This document shows, one piece after another, positions 52,589 to 60,065 of a stretch of 64,000 bases of DNA (within the stretch, counting starts at the first letter, position 1; every line of letters begins with the position of its first letter). The notes under the pieces are model-generated. The model was not told the origin of the DNA, ran no database searches, and saw only the letters and a program-made list of their open reading frames with translations. This DNA comes from CAMDMI01 sp044379485. Lineage in GTDB: Bacteria > Bacteroidota > Bacteroidia > Cytophagales > Flexibacteraceae. The DNA lies in contig JBIPOE010000009.1 of NCBI GenBank assembly GCA_044379485.1, positions 1-64,000 of the forward strand, written 5' to 3'. Both the position numbers and the translations under genes were made by a program.

Positions 52589-54160
52589 TTAAGAATGGGA
52601 GTGAAGGTAAACATTTTCATCATCCTTTACATTTTTATCCACTTTATTGGAAAGGTATAATGTCCCTATTACCAAACAAACTGTGGCTACTGAAATCGGA
52701 TACCAAAGACCTGCCAATGGCGAACCTCCTGGATTTTCTGCTGTTTTGGAATATTCAATAATGAGGGTGCTGATAAATGGAACCAAACCGCCAAACACAC
52801 CATTCCCAATATGATAGGGCAATGACATACTCGTGTACCGGATTCTGGTTGGAAACATTTCCACCAAAAAAGCAGCAATAGGGCCATAAACCATGGTTAC
52901 CAAAAAGACTTGGAAAAAAATCAGCCAAACCATGGTCCAATAATCTGAATCGCCGATTAGCTTTTCGATTTTTACCAAAGGTTTAACTCCAAACATTCCG
53001 CTAGAAGTAAAAAGAGTATCGGTTTTGATTTCTTTAAAAATGGCACCATCTGAAAAGTATCGGGTTGTACTGGTTTTAATTAGTGAATCGGGACAATTTT
53101 CAATTATGGTTGCGGTTCGGAAAATGGTCCGCTGATTTACAATTTCAGTTTTACTTTTTTCAGAAGTGATATCCAAAAAATGCTGGTAAATGGACCTGTA
53201 GCATATGATTCCTAACAACATACCGATCATCATAATCCACTTTCTGCCAATTTTATCACTTAAAGCCCCAAATATCACAAAAAACGGAGTGGCAAAGGCA
53301 ATGGCCCAAAGCAAGATGGTTCGGGATTGACCAAATTCAATTTTGCAGACATTTTCAATAAAACTCTGGGCATAAAACTGGCCAGTGTACCAGATAACAC
53401 CCTGACCCATTACGGCTCCAAACAAAGCGAGCAACACCATTTTAAGGTTGTCTCTTTTTGTAAAACTCTCCTTAAGTGGATTTTTAGAGGTTTTGCCTTC
53501 TTTTTTCAATTTGGTAAAAAGAGGTGATTCATCCATTTTCAAGCGGATGTAAATAGAAACAACAACCAACAATGAGGAAACAAGAAATGGAATTCTCCAG
53601 CCCCAATCGTTAAAAGTTTCGATACCTAAGGTATTTCTTGTTAATAGGATAACGCCCAAAGAAACAAAAAGGCCAAGCGTAGCCGTAGTTTGAATCCAGG
53701 AAGTAAAAAAGCCTCTTCGGCTGGCTGGAGAATGCTCTGCTACATAGGTAGCGGCTCCACCATATTCACCTCCCAGGGCCAATCCCTGAATAAGTCTAAG
53801 CGACAATACCAAAAGAGGTGCTGCCACGCCGATTGTTTTGTAATTGGGAATGAGGCCAATGGCAAAAGTGGAGCCACCCATCAAAACAAGAGTTAGTAGA
53901 AATGTGTATTTCCGTCCAACCAAATCACCCAAACGCCCAAAAACCAATGCGCCAAATGGCCTTACAATAAAACCAGCAGCAAATATGGCCAATGTAGAAA
54001 GCAAGGCTGCAGAACCTTTGTCCTCCGGAAAAAACTGAATGGAAATAATGGTAGCCAGACTACCAAAAATGTAAAAATCATACCATTCGATAAGTGTCCC
54101 TACTGAAGATGCAGTAATTACACTCCAAATGCCTTTGCCCGATTTTTTTTTTGAAGTCAT
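52589..54160 (-). CDS. MFS transporter, metabolite:H+ symporter family
   Basis: A 523-residue proton symporter-like carrier. Family signs are GRLGDLVGRKYTFL between helices 2 and 3, IQGLALGGEYGGAATYVAE in helix 4, and GALSDKIGRK between helices 8 and 9. Unusual is a hydrophilic insert at about 328-406 between helices 9 and 10, predicted periplasmic. MHS members carry shikimate, proline/betaine or carboxylates; being next to acs suggests a carboxylate such as acetate (inference only). Confidence 0.88.
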   Translation of the reverse strand: MTSKKKSGKGIWSVITASSVGTLIEWYDFYIFGSLATIISIQFFPEDKGSAALLSTLAIFAAGFIVRPFGALVFGRLGDLVGRKYTFLLTLVLMGGSTFAIGLIPNYKTIGVAAPLLVLSLRLIQGLALGGEYGGAATYVAEHSPASRRGFFTSWIQTTATLGLFVSLGVILLTRNTLGIETFNDWGWRIPFLVSSLLVVVSIYIRLKMDESPLFTKLKKEGKTSKNPLKESFTKRDNLKMVLLALFGAVMGQGVIWYTGQFYAQSFIENVCKIEFGQSRTILLWAIAFATPFFVIFGALSDKIGRKWIMMIGMLLGIICYRSIYQHFLDITSEKSKTEIVNQRTIFRTATIIENCPDSLIKTSTTRYFSDGAIFKEIKTDTLFTSSGMFGVKPLVKIEKLIGDSDYWTMVWLIFFQVFLVTMVYGPIAAFLVEMFPTRIRYTSMSLPYHIGNGVFGGLVPFISTLIIEYSKTAENPGGSPLAGLWYPISVATVCLVIGTLYLSNKVDKNVKDDENVYLHSHS

Positions 54161-54292
54161 GTTAAATACCTAAGAAAACTTTGGTCTATGGATATGCATA
54201 TTTCTGCAAGACTACAAGTATTTATCAAAATCCAGAGAAATCCTTAAAAAGCAAAAACCTAAACCTCACTTGAAAATACTTCTAAATCAAAG

Positions 54293-54480
54293 TATTACCC
54301 AAAAGTCGCAAATAGTATTTAACTTTTTGATTTTCACCTTGAAACATTTCTCCCGGCTGTGTTCGCCAAAGGCGAAAGAAACTGGAATAGTTTATCCCGC
54401 CAAAGCGGAAAGGCCATAAAGAATAGAAAATCAAAAGGTTAAAGAGGTAATTGAAAATTACTTGCGACTTTTGGGTATTA
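54293..54480. mobile_element. MITE-like element with long imperfect inverted repeats
   Basis: Left arm 54293-54336 and right arm 54426-54480 are inverted copies: TACCCAAAAGTCGCAA is perfect on both, and the inner ends share TTTTGATTTTC. The centre (54337-54425) holds three small hairpins: TTCGCC/GGCGAA (54362-54376), AAACT/AGTTT, and CCGC/GCGG. No ORF and no clear target duplication are visible. It lies 82 bases upstream of a broken regulator gene. It may be a non-autonomous transposable element or encode a structured RNA. It fills most of the 400 bases between the MFS gene and the PadR remnant. Confidence 0.6.
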
Positions 54481-54561
54481 AATAAAAATTATTGGAAGGA
54501 AGGAAAGGCATTTGGAAAATCAATTAAGGAACATATGCCTTTGTATTATACAAGTTGAATA

Positions 54562-54944
54562 ATGCCTGTTGATAATAACAATATGGACCAAACCTTGCTA
54601 TCCGAATTACTTTCTGCCTGGGAAGAAACCCACAAAAAAGGGCAGCTTACCTTCTGGATTTTTTTGGCACTTCAGAAAGAAAAGAAGTATGTCGATGAAA
54701 TAAAGGAATTTGTTGAAGCTCAATCCAAAGGAACCAATACCTGTAAAGAACAAAGCCTTTACAGGGCATTCGAAAATATGAACACATTCAGGTTGTGGTA
54801 TATGAAACTGGAAAAGGTCACAAAGGACCTGAGCGAAAATATTATTATCTCATTGAAATGGGGCAAGCCCTCTTCAGTCAGTTTACAGAAAGAAATATCC
54901 GGCTGTTTTACTCGTATGAATTAGTGAACCTATTAGATTTCTAA
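54562..54944 (+). pseudogene. PadR-like transcriptional regulator, frameshifted
   Basis: The first frame (ATG 54562, or 54583) encodes a winged-helix start: LLSAWEETHKKGQLTFWIFLALQ and on to EQSLYRA. At 54768-54771 the frame must shift by one base; the other frame then gives RKYEHIQVVVYETG, GPERKYYYLIEMG and NIRLFYSYELVNLLDF to TAA 54942. P-RKYY-L is the PadR signature, so the shift breaks a real gene. A one-base loss after GCATT would explain it. It is real decay or a sequencing error. Confidence 0.75.
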
Positions 54945-54946
54945 AA

Positions 54947-55324
54947 ATGAAAACAATTTCAAGCAATTTAATCAAGTTTGCCTTCGCGGCATGTTTCCCG
55001 ACCATCGTTTTCCGCTTTTCTCTGAAAATTGGAATCGATACCGATTCTTCCATCCTCATCACCACCAGCGCATTGGCCTATGGACTGGCGATGTTTATGG
55101 CAGGTTGAATTTTTGGCAATAAAGACCGGCATGACTTGTCGTTTTATGATGTTGGCTTCCGCTTCCTTTTCGCCACCTATCTGGTGCACAATATCATATC
55201 AAAATTATGGTTTGTTTTGGGTTTCAATTCCAGGTGGGAAGATGTTGAAGCAATTCACTGGACCGCTATGGTTTGGGGTGTATTTGTTTTGGGTCATTTT
55301 CTACTGTATTTAAAAACCATTTAA
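54947..55324 (+). pseudogene. Small membrane protein gene with internal TGA stop
   Basis: From ATG 54947 the frame has hydrophobic segments (LIKFAFAACFPTIVF, ALAYGLAMFMAG), then TGA at 55106-55108 (codon 54), and continues open as IFGNKDRHDLSFYDVGFRF and two more hydrophobic stretches (LVHNIISKLWFVLGF, VWGVFVLGHFLLYL) to TAA 55322-55324. A single change from TGG (Trp) would restore about 125 residues. It starts two bases after the PadR remnant and overlaps the convergent pabB end by 15 bases. Regulator plus membrane target is a known PadR arrangement. Confidence 0.7.
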
Positions 55325-56605
55325 TTCTACCAATTGCAATTTCTCCCAATTCAGGTCAAAAATTTTTAAAATTCCGGCAACTTTATTTCTGCATTCCAGC
55401 CATTCCTCCTCAGGATTTGAATCTATGGTGATGGCTGAACCAACAGCAAAACCGGACCTTTTCAATTTGTGATTTATAAATAAGGTCCGGATCAAAACAT
55501 TAAAATCAAAATCCTGGTCCTTTGTTACATAACCCAAAGCTCCGGAGAAAGCACCACGTTTTCTGGCTTCCAAACCTTCTATTTTTTTCATCACCTCAAT
55601 TTTTGGAGCACCTGTCATACTCCCCATTGGAAATGCAGAAATCAGGGCATCCACCCAGTTATTTTCATCCTTCAAGTATGATGAAACCGTACTAACCATT
55701 TGGAATACAGTTGGAAATGGATAAATTCCAAATAATTCTTCCACTTTAGTCGAACCAGGTTTTGATACTTTGGCCAGGTCATTTCTCACCAAATCCACAA
55801 TCATCAGGTTTTCGGCACGCTCTTTTTCTGAGGCCAGCAATCCTAACTTTTGGGCCTGGTCTTCCTCCGCCGTTTTTCCTCTTTTGGCTGTTCCTTTCAT
55901 TGGTTGGGAAAGAAGTTTTGGCCCAGTTTTTTTTAAGAACCGTTCAGGTGAAGCCGAAGCAATTTCAAATTCATTTCCCTTAAACCAACCTGAAAATGGC
56001 ATGGGCAAACTTTCTTTTAACTGCACAAAAGCTGAAAGCCCACAAAATTCCTGAGCGGATTCGAAAAACTGGCAATAGTTCAATTCATACACCATTCCAT
56101 TGGAAATCAAATCTTTAATAGTTTCAATGGCTTCAAAGTAATGGCTTTGGTTTATGGTTTTGGAAAAGGAAATCCCTGAAAGTGATTCTGGCGAAAAAGG
56201 CTTTGTTGATTGAATTTCGTTGAAAATTTGAAAAGGATTATTGCCCTTAATTTCAATGTGGCCATCCTTCTCTTCCAATATAACATCAGCCTCAAAGAAA
56301 ATGGCATCGGGGAATTTTAGGTAATCTATTCCTTTTGAGCTGATTGGTTCTATTTCATTTTTGAGGTCATAACCCAGATATCCAAATATGTTTTTTCCAA
56401 TTTGATTTTGAGAAAAACTATCAAAAAATTGATCTTCTGTCCATTCAAGTTCCGTTTTTCCAAATGCAGCAATTTTTCCAAATGCATTTCCAAAAGGAAT
56501 TTCATGCCTATTGCCGTCCAGAATGCAGGCAAAATTGTGTTGTGAAGACCATGTGTAAACCCTGTACCAAAAATCGGGTTCAATGGGAAATTTTTTAGAA
56601 ATCAA
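55310..56605 (-). CDS. pabB: Aminodeoxychorismate synthase component I (chorismate-binding)
   Basis: A 431-residue chorismate-binding enzyme for folate synthesis. The signature segments are EIASASPERFLK, LLSQPMKGTAKRG, IVDLVRNDLAKV, and the late GSMTGAPKIEVMKKIEG. Anthranilate synthase TrpE is related; the short N-terminal part and lack of trp genes around it favour PabB, which also fits the SPERF and TGAP patterns. No pabA or pabC is in the window. The MBL gene start is 4 bases overlapped. Confidence 0.86.
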   Translation of the reverse strand: MISKKFPIEPDFWYRVYTWSSQHNFACILDGNRHEIPFGNAFGKIAAFGKTELEWTEDQFFDSFSQNQIGKNIFGYLGYDLKNEIEPISSKGIDYLKFPDAIFFEADVILEEKDGHIEIKGNNPFQIFNEIQSTKPFSPESLSGISFSKTINQSHYFEAIETIKDLISNGMVYELNYCQFFESAQEFCGLSAFVQLKESLPMPFSGWFKGNEFEIASASPERFLKKTGPKLLSQPMKGTAKRGKTAEEDQAQKLGLLASEKERAENLMIVDLVRNDLAKVSKPGSTKVEELFGIYPFPTVFQMVSTVSSYLKDENNWVDALISAFPMGSMTGAPKIEVMKKIEGLEARKRGAFSGALGYVTKDQDFDFNVLIRTLFINHKLKRSGFAVGSAITIDSNPEEEWLECRNKVAGILKIFDLNWEKLQLVELNGF

Positions 56606-57582
56606 ATCCAGATGGTTTGTCCTATGGTGGGAATCAGCAGGTTGGCGCTTGTCCCAACTGCTTTTAGCCTTTGAATGGGTTCACTAAGTGGCTCATCTGC
56701 TAGATCAAAAGTAGCGTAATGCATAGGAATGAACATTTCTGCACCTGTATCCTGAAACGCCTTCCAACTACTTTCGGGGGTCATATGGCTGCTGTGCATA
56801 AACCATTCGGGGCTATAAGCGCCAATCCCCATTATGGCAAAAGAAGCTTTTGGAAAAAGATGTCCAATGGCAGAAAAGTGGTCGTCATAGCCGCTGTCGC
56901 CCATAAAATAAAAAGAATGTCCCGACTTTGACGTGATATAAAATCCGCCCCAAAGCCTTTTGTTCGTATCTGAAAGTGATCGCCTGCTCCAATGTCTGGA
57001 GGGTAAAAACCAGATTTCAAGATCATTGTCGATGGTGTACTTTTGATACCAGCCTGCCTCCTGAATTTGGTTAGACGAAAAAACGCATGATAAAATTGAA
57101 CTCATTTTCAAGCCTGATAAAACTTTCAAGTTTGGATTCTGTGTGGCAACTTTTTTCAGGCTAGGCACATCGCAGTGATCTCTGTGGTCATGACTTATCA
57201 AAAGATACTGTGCATATTTTCCAATTTCATTTTGATATGGAAAATCAACCTTCCTCGGAACAACCGAAGCATTTCCCATAACAGGATCAATTAAAATTCC
57301 TTTGCCATCCAATCTGATAAAAAAGGAGCTATGCCCAAGCCAAACCAGACAGTTTTCTTTTGAGCTCATAAAGGCCTTATCCAAAAGCACTTCTGGTAGC
57401 CATTTATCAGCTTTTTTAATTTCTTTTTGCGGGTTCTTTTGGGTTTGCCATTTCAAAAGCTTTGAAAACTCAGGTTGAAATGGATGGTTGAGATTTACAA
57501 AACTTCCATTATTGTCAAATGGTGTTCCCAACCAGCCTTCCGGGGCCCGGGTTTCTAAGTTAGGGTTTGAAAAATATGACAT
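56602..57582 (-). CDS. Metallo-beta-lactamase-fold hydrolase, NAPE-PLD/UlaG-like
   Basis: A zinc hydrolase of 326 residues. The first strand gives VWLGHSSFFIRLDGKGILIDP, the metal motif is SHDHRDHCD, and later ligands are GDSGYDDHF and PMHYATFDLAD. It resembles NAPE-phospholipase D-like or UlaG-type enzymes. ATG 57582 (MSYFSNPN) is chosen; an in-frame start 51 bases upstream overlaps the preceding gene. The substrate is unknown. Confidence 0.86.
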   Translation of the reverse strand: MSYFSNPNLETRAPEGWLGTPFDNNGSFVNLNHPFQPEFSKLLKWQTQKNPQKEIKKADKWLPEVLLDKAFMSSKENCLVWLGHSSFFIRLDGKGILIDPVMGNASVVPRKVDFPYQNEIGKYAQYLLISHDHRDHCDVPSLKKVATQNPNLKVLSGLKMSSILSCVFSSNQIQEAGWYQKYTIDNDLEIWFLPSRHWSRRSLSDTNKRLWGGFYITSKSGHSFYFMGDSGYDDHFSAIGHLFPKASFAIMGIGAYSPEWFMHSSHMTPESSWKAFQDTGAEMFIPMHYATFDLADEPLSEPIQRLKAVGTSANLLIPTIGQTIWI

Positions 57583-57601
57583 AAAATTAGAACCAACAAA
57601 A

Positions 57602-58225
57602 CTATAAAGTTGCAATTCCAACCCTTTGCCCAATAAATTTAGGATCCAAAAGTTCCTTCACCATAAAATCGGCCAAATCCCCTGTTGAAATGTGGAATTT
57701 ACCTTTTGGAGGATAATCAGCCTCAACTACGTAGTTTTCGGTTTTTGGTCCATCGGTTATATTGGGTGGACAAACAAAAGTAAAATCTAATCCGGATCGC
57801 TGAAGGGCTTCATAAGCGGAATTATGATCCTGACTTACAGGTATATATTCCTGTGGAAAACCCTGTGTTTGAAATATTTGAATATCACTGCTCGCTTGTA
57901 AAATACCCATCCCACCAATTCCGATTATCCGTCTCACATGGTGTTTTTGCATCGCTGCCACCATGTTTTCAATTGCTTTTTGGCGCAGGTTGGTTTGACC
58001 CAAATCAGAACCAACAGCCGAAATCACTGCATTTTTACCCATTATGGCAGATTCAACCGCAGTAGCCACTGTGGCATCGCCTTGAAAAAGGGTAAGCCGT
58101 GGGTGTTTTATGGCAATAGAATCAGGAATTCTGGCAAATGCAGTTACATCAAATCCAGCTTCCAGAGCACTGTGAATGAGTTGTTTACCTGTTCTGCCAG
58201 TGCTTCCAAAAATTACTACTTTCAT
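57602..58225 (-). CDS. NAD(P)-binding oxidoreductase, SDR/BLVRB-like
   Basis: A 207-residue Rossmann-fold protein with the dinucleotide motif FGSTGRTGKQLI, GDATVATAVESA, and IGIGGMGILQ; it resembles biliverdin/flavin reductase-like atypical SDR proteins. The YxxxK catalytic pair of classical SDRs is not visible. It is 19 bases upstream of the MBL gene on the same strand. Confidence 0.85.
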   Translation of the reverse strand: MKVVIFGSTGRTGKQLIHSALEAGFDVTAFARIPDSIAIKHPRLTLFQGDATVATAVESAIMGKNAVISAVGSDLGQTNLRQKAIENMVAAMQKHHVRRIIGIGGMGILQASSDIQIFQTQGFPQEYIPVSQDHNSAYEALQRSGLDFTFVCPPNITDGPKTENYVVEADYPPKGKFHISTGDLADFMVKELLDPKFIGQRVGIATL

Positions 58226-58317
58226 GGTTTAAAATCGAAAAATGAAGAAATAGAACCCAGTTCAAAAATACAACAAGAAATACCATTTCACCTCCTCTTC
58301 GATTGAAAAAAGAAGAA

Positions 58318-59003
58318 TTAATTCTCTAAAATCGATTTTGCTACTGGAAAAATATCTTGCACCCAAAGTGCATACATTGCTGCGGATGGATGTAATTTAT
58401 CAGAAGCAATAAGTTCTGGGTTTGAACCTGCCTTTTTAGAAATTTCAAAAACATCAACCCAATTGAGGCCATTTTTCTTAGCCAGTTCCTTATTTATTGA
58501 ATTGTATTGTCTTAATTCCGAATCAATCTTGTCGGCCATTTCCATCCCAAAAGGCGTACAGCCATAATCCGGAATTGAAACCATAATAACATGGCCCGCT
58601 TTTCCTTTTGCAAAACCAATAGACTGATTGATTAGTGTTTGTAATTCTGATTTATAAATTTCAATATCCTGACCTCGGTATTGGTTGTTTACACCTATTA
58701 ATAAGGTAACCAAATCGTATTCAGGTTTTGGTTTAATACTTTGAATACCTTTTAACAATTCGGCAGTCGTCCAACCCGTTTTTGCAATTACCTTGGTTTG
58801 GGCCAAGTCAATTTTTGCTTCATTTTTCAACTTGGTTTCAAGTAAAAAGGGGAAGGTAAGTGGCTGATCTACCGATTCTCCAATGGTGTAGGAATCTCCT
58901 AGGGCTAAATATTTCAATTTTTCTTTTGGTTTAATGGCCAGTGTTGCAAAACAAATCACAAATAATAAAAAAAGCACCAGGATTTTTCCCGGTGCTTTTT
59001 CAT
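58318..59003 (-). CDS. SGNH/GDSL hydrolase, exported; N-terminus disputed
   Basis: Esterase or lipase-like enzyme with the four SGNH blocks: ALGDSYTIGE (Ser), AKTGWTTAEL (Gly), LIGVNNQYRG (Asn) and SDKLHPSAAM (Asp, His). The signal segment LVLFLLFVICFATLA precedes the first block. No ATG leads into this frame. ATG at 59003 would, if the following A5 run had six A, give MKKAPGK and then this signal segment, so one base may be missing; an in-frame GTG near 58980 is the alternative. A longer frame from 59067 overlaps the neighbouring gene and a terminator and is rejected. Confidence 0.82.
58967..59000 (-). terminator. Terminator of the T9SS sorting-domain gene
   Basis: AAAAAGCACC(A)GG and CC-GGTGCTTTTT form a stem with T runs on both strands. 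It is 21 bases after the 59021 stop and also overlaps the first codons of the SGNH hydrolase gene. Confidence 0.85.
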
Positions 59004-59020
59004 AAAATTCAATTTGAATT

Positions 59021-59806
59021 TTAGCGAATAACAAGTTTTGTACTGTAAGCAGTTTTATTGCCCACAAAATTTAAAATGTAAACTCCTCCATTCAAACCAT
59101 TGGTATTCAGAGAAATGTTATCCTGGTTTGCTTTTGTGGTGACAGAAGAAACCGTTTTTCCCTGAATATTAACCAGCTTAATAATACCTTCTTCAGATTG
59201 ATCAAATGAAACGTTAACAGTTTTTGTTTCATCAGATGGAATAGCAGAAAACAATTTTTTCCATGTTTTTTGTTTTAAACCAGTTACAAGCCCATCCGCA
59301 GAACAACGATCAAAAACGCACTCATATAGCCAATTTCCGGGCGCAAGTGTTATTTTTCGGTTGGTTCCAATATCTCCTAAAACAGATCCATCAGGGCAAG
59401 AAGTCCTAAGTTCAGAACCATCCTGTCCTTCTGACATTTGAATTACACCTCCATTTACCAAATCAGGAATATCCCATCTGGTGCCGTTTACAAATTTGAA
59501 TTCAAGAACACCACTTTGAGTAAAAGTGTAAACTCCCTGATAAACGTCATTTCCAATATCAACCAGTTTAGCACCTGGGGCCCATGGCTGCCAATTTGTA
59601 TCAGACAAAATCTCAAGGCAACCTAGAGAATCCATATATCCTGCTATCCGCATTCCTTTTACCGGATCGATAGGAGGATTTGGAACAATAACATTATTAA
59701 CGTATTCGGACATATCAACTTTAAAAGTGACTACTGCGTTTTGTGCGTGTAATTGGTTAAAGCATAGCCAAATAAGGACGATTAATGGTAATACAAGTTT
59801 TTTCAT
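59021..59806 (-). CDS. Secreted protein with T9SS C-terminal sorting domain
   Basis: A 261-residue protein. A signal peptide (LVLPLIVLIWLCFNQLHA) is followed by a beta-sandwich reminiscent of starch-binding or CBM-like modules (VTFKVDMSEYV, RIAGYMDSLG, GVYTFTQSGVLEFKFVNG) with paired cysteines, and a type A-like T9SS sorting domain at the end (LVNIQGKTVSSV, GLNGGVYILNFVGN, STKLVIR). It is divergent from the amylase gene 259 bases away, which suggests a joint role in glycan binding (inference). Confidence 0.82.
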   Translation of the reverse strand: MKKLVLPLIVLIWLCFNQLHAQNAVVTFKVDMSEYVNNVIVPNPPIDPVKGMRIAGYMDSLGCLEILSDTNWQPWAPGAKLVDIGNDVYQGVYTFTQSGVLEFKFVNGTRWDIPDLVNGGVIQMSEGQDGSELRTSCPDGSVLGDIGTNRKITLAPGNWLYECVFDRCSADGLVTGLKQKTWKKLFSAIPSDETKTVNVSFDQSEEGIIKLVNIQGKTVSSVTTKANQDNISLNTNGLNGGVYILNFVGNKTAYSTKLVIR

Positions 59807-60065
59807 TTTTTGATTAATTATAAAAGTAATGGTAATTTCCTATTGCAAAGAAATGGTATTCTTTTCATGTCTTCAAATTTAGACCTTAAATTGCAGAAAA
59901 AACTACTAAAATAATAGGAGGCTAGATCCTTACAACTCCTTAAAAAAGTATTTAATTCCTATTTCGATTTTACTTTCCATTTTTTTTTGAAAATGCTTTG
60001 TTGTTATTTTACCCTATACTTTTTACATTTTTACATTACAAACACTGATTTTACATCGTCATTTT

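Noticed and set aside
55106..55108. TGA as selenocysteine or recoded Trp codon
   Set aside because: No SECIS-like hairpin is evident right after it, and the neighbouring regulator is also broken, so a nonsense mutation is simpler.
59004..59067. Longer N-terminus of the SGNH hydrolase from ATG 59067
   Set aside because: It overlaps the end of the sorting-domain gene and reads through its terminator; the extra residues do not resemble a signal peptide.
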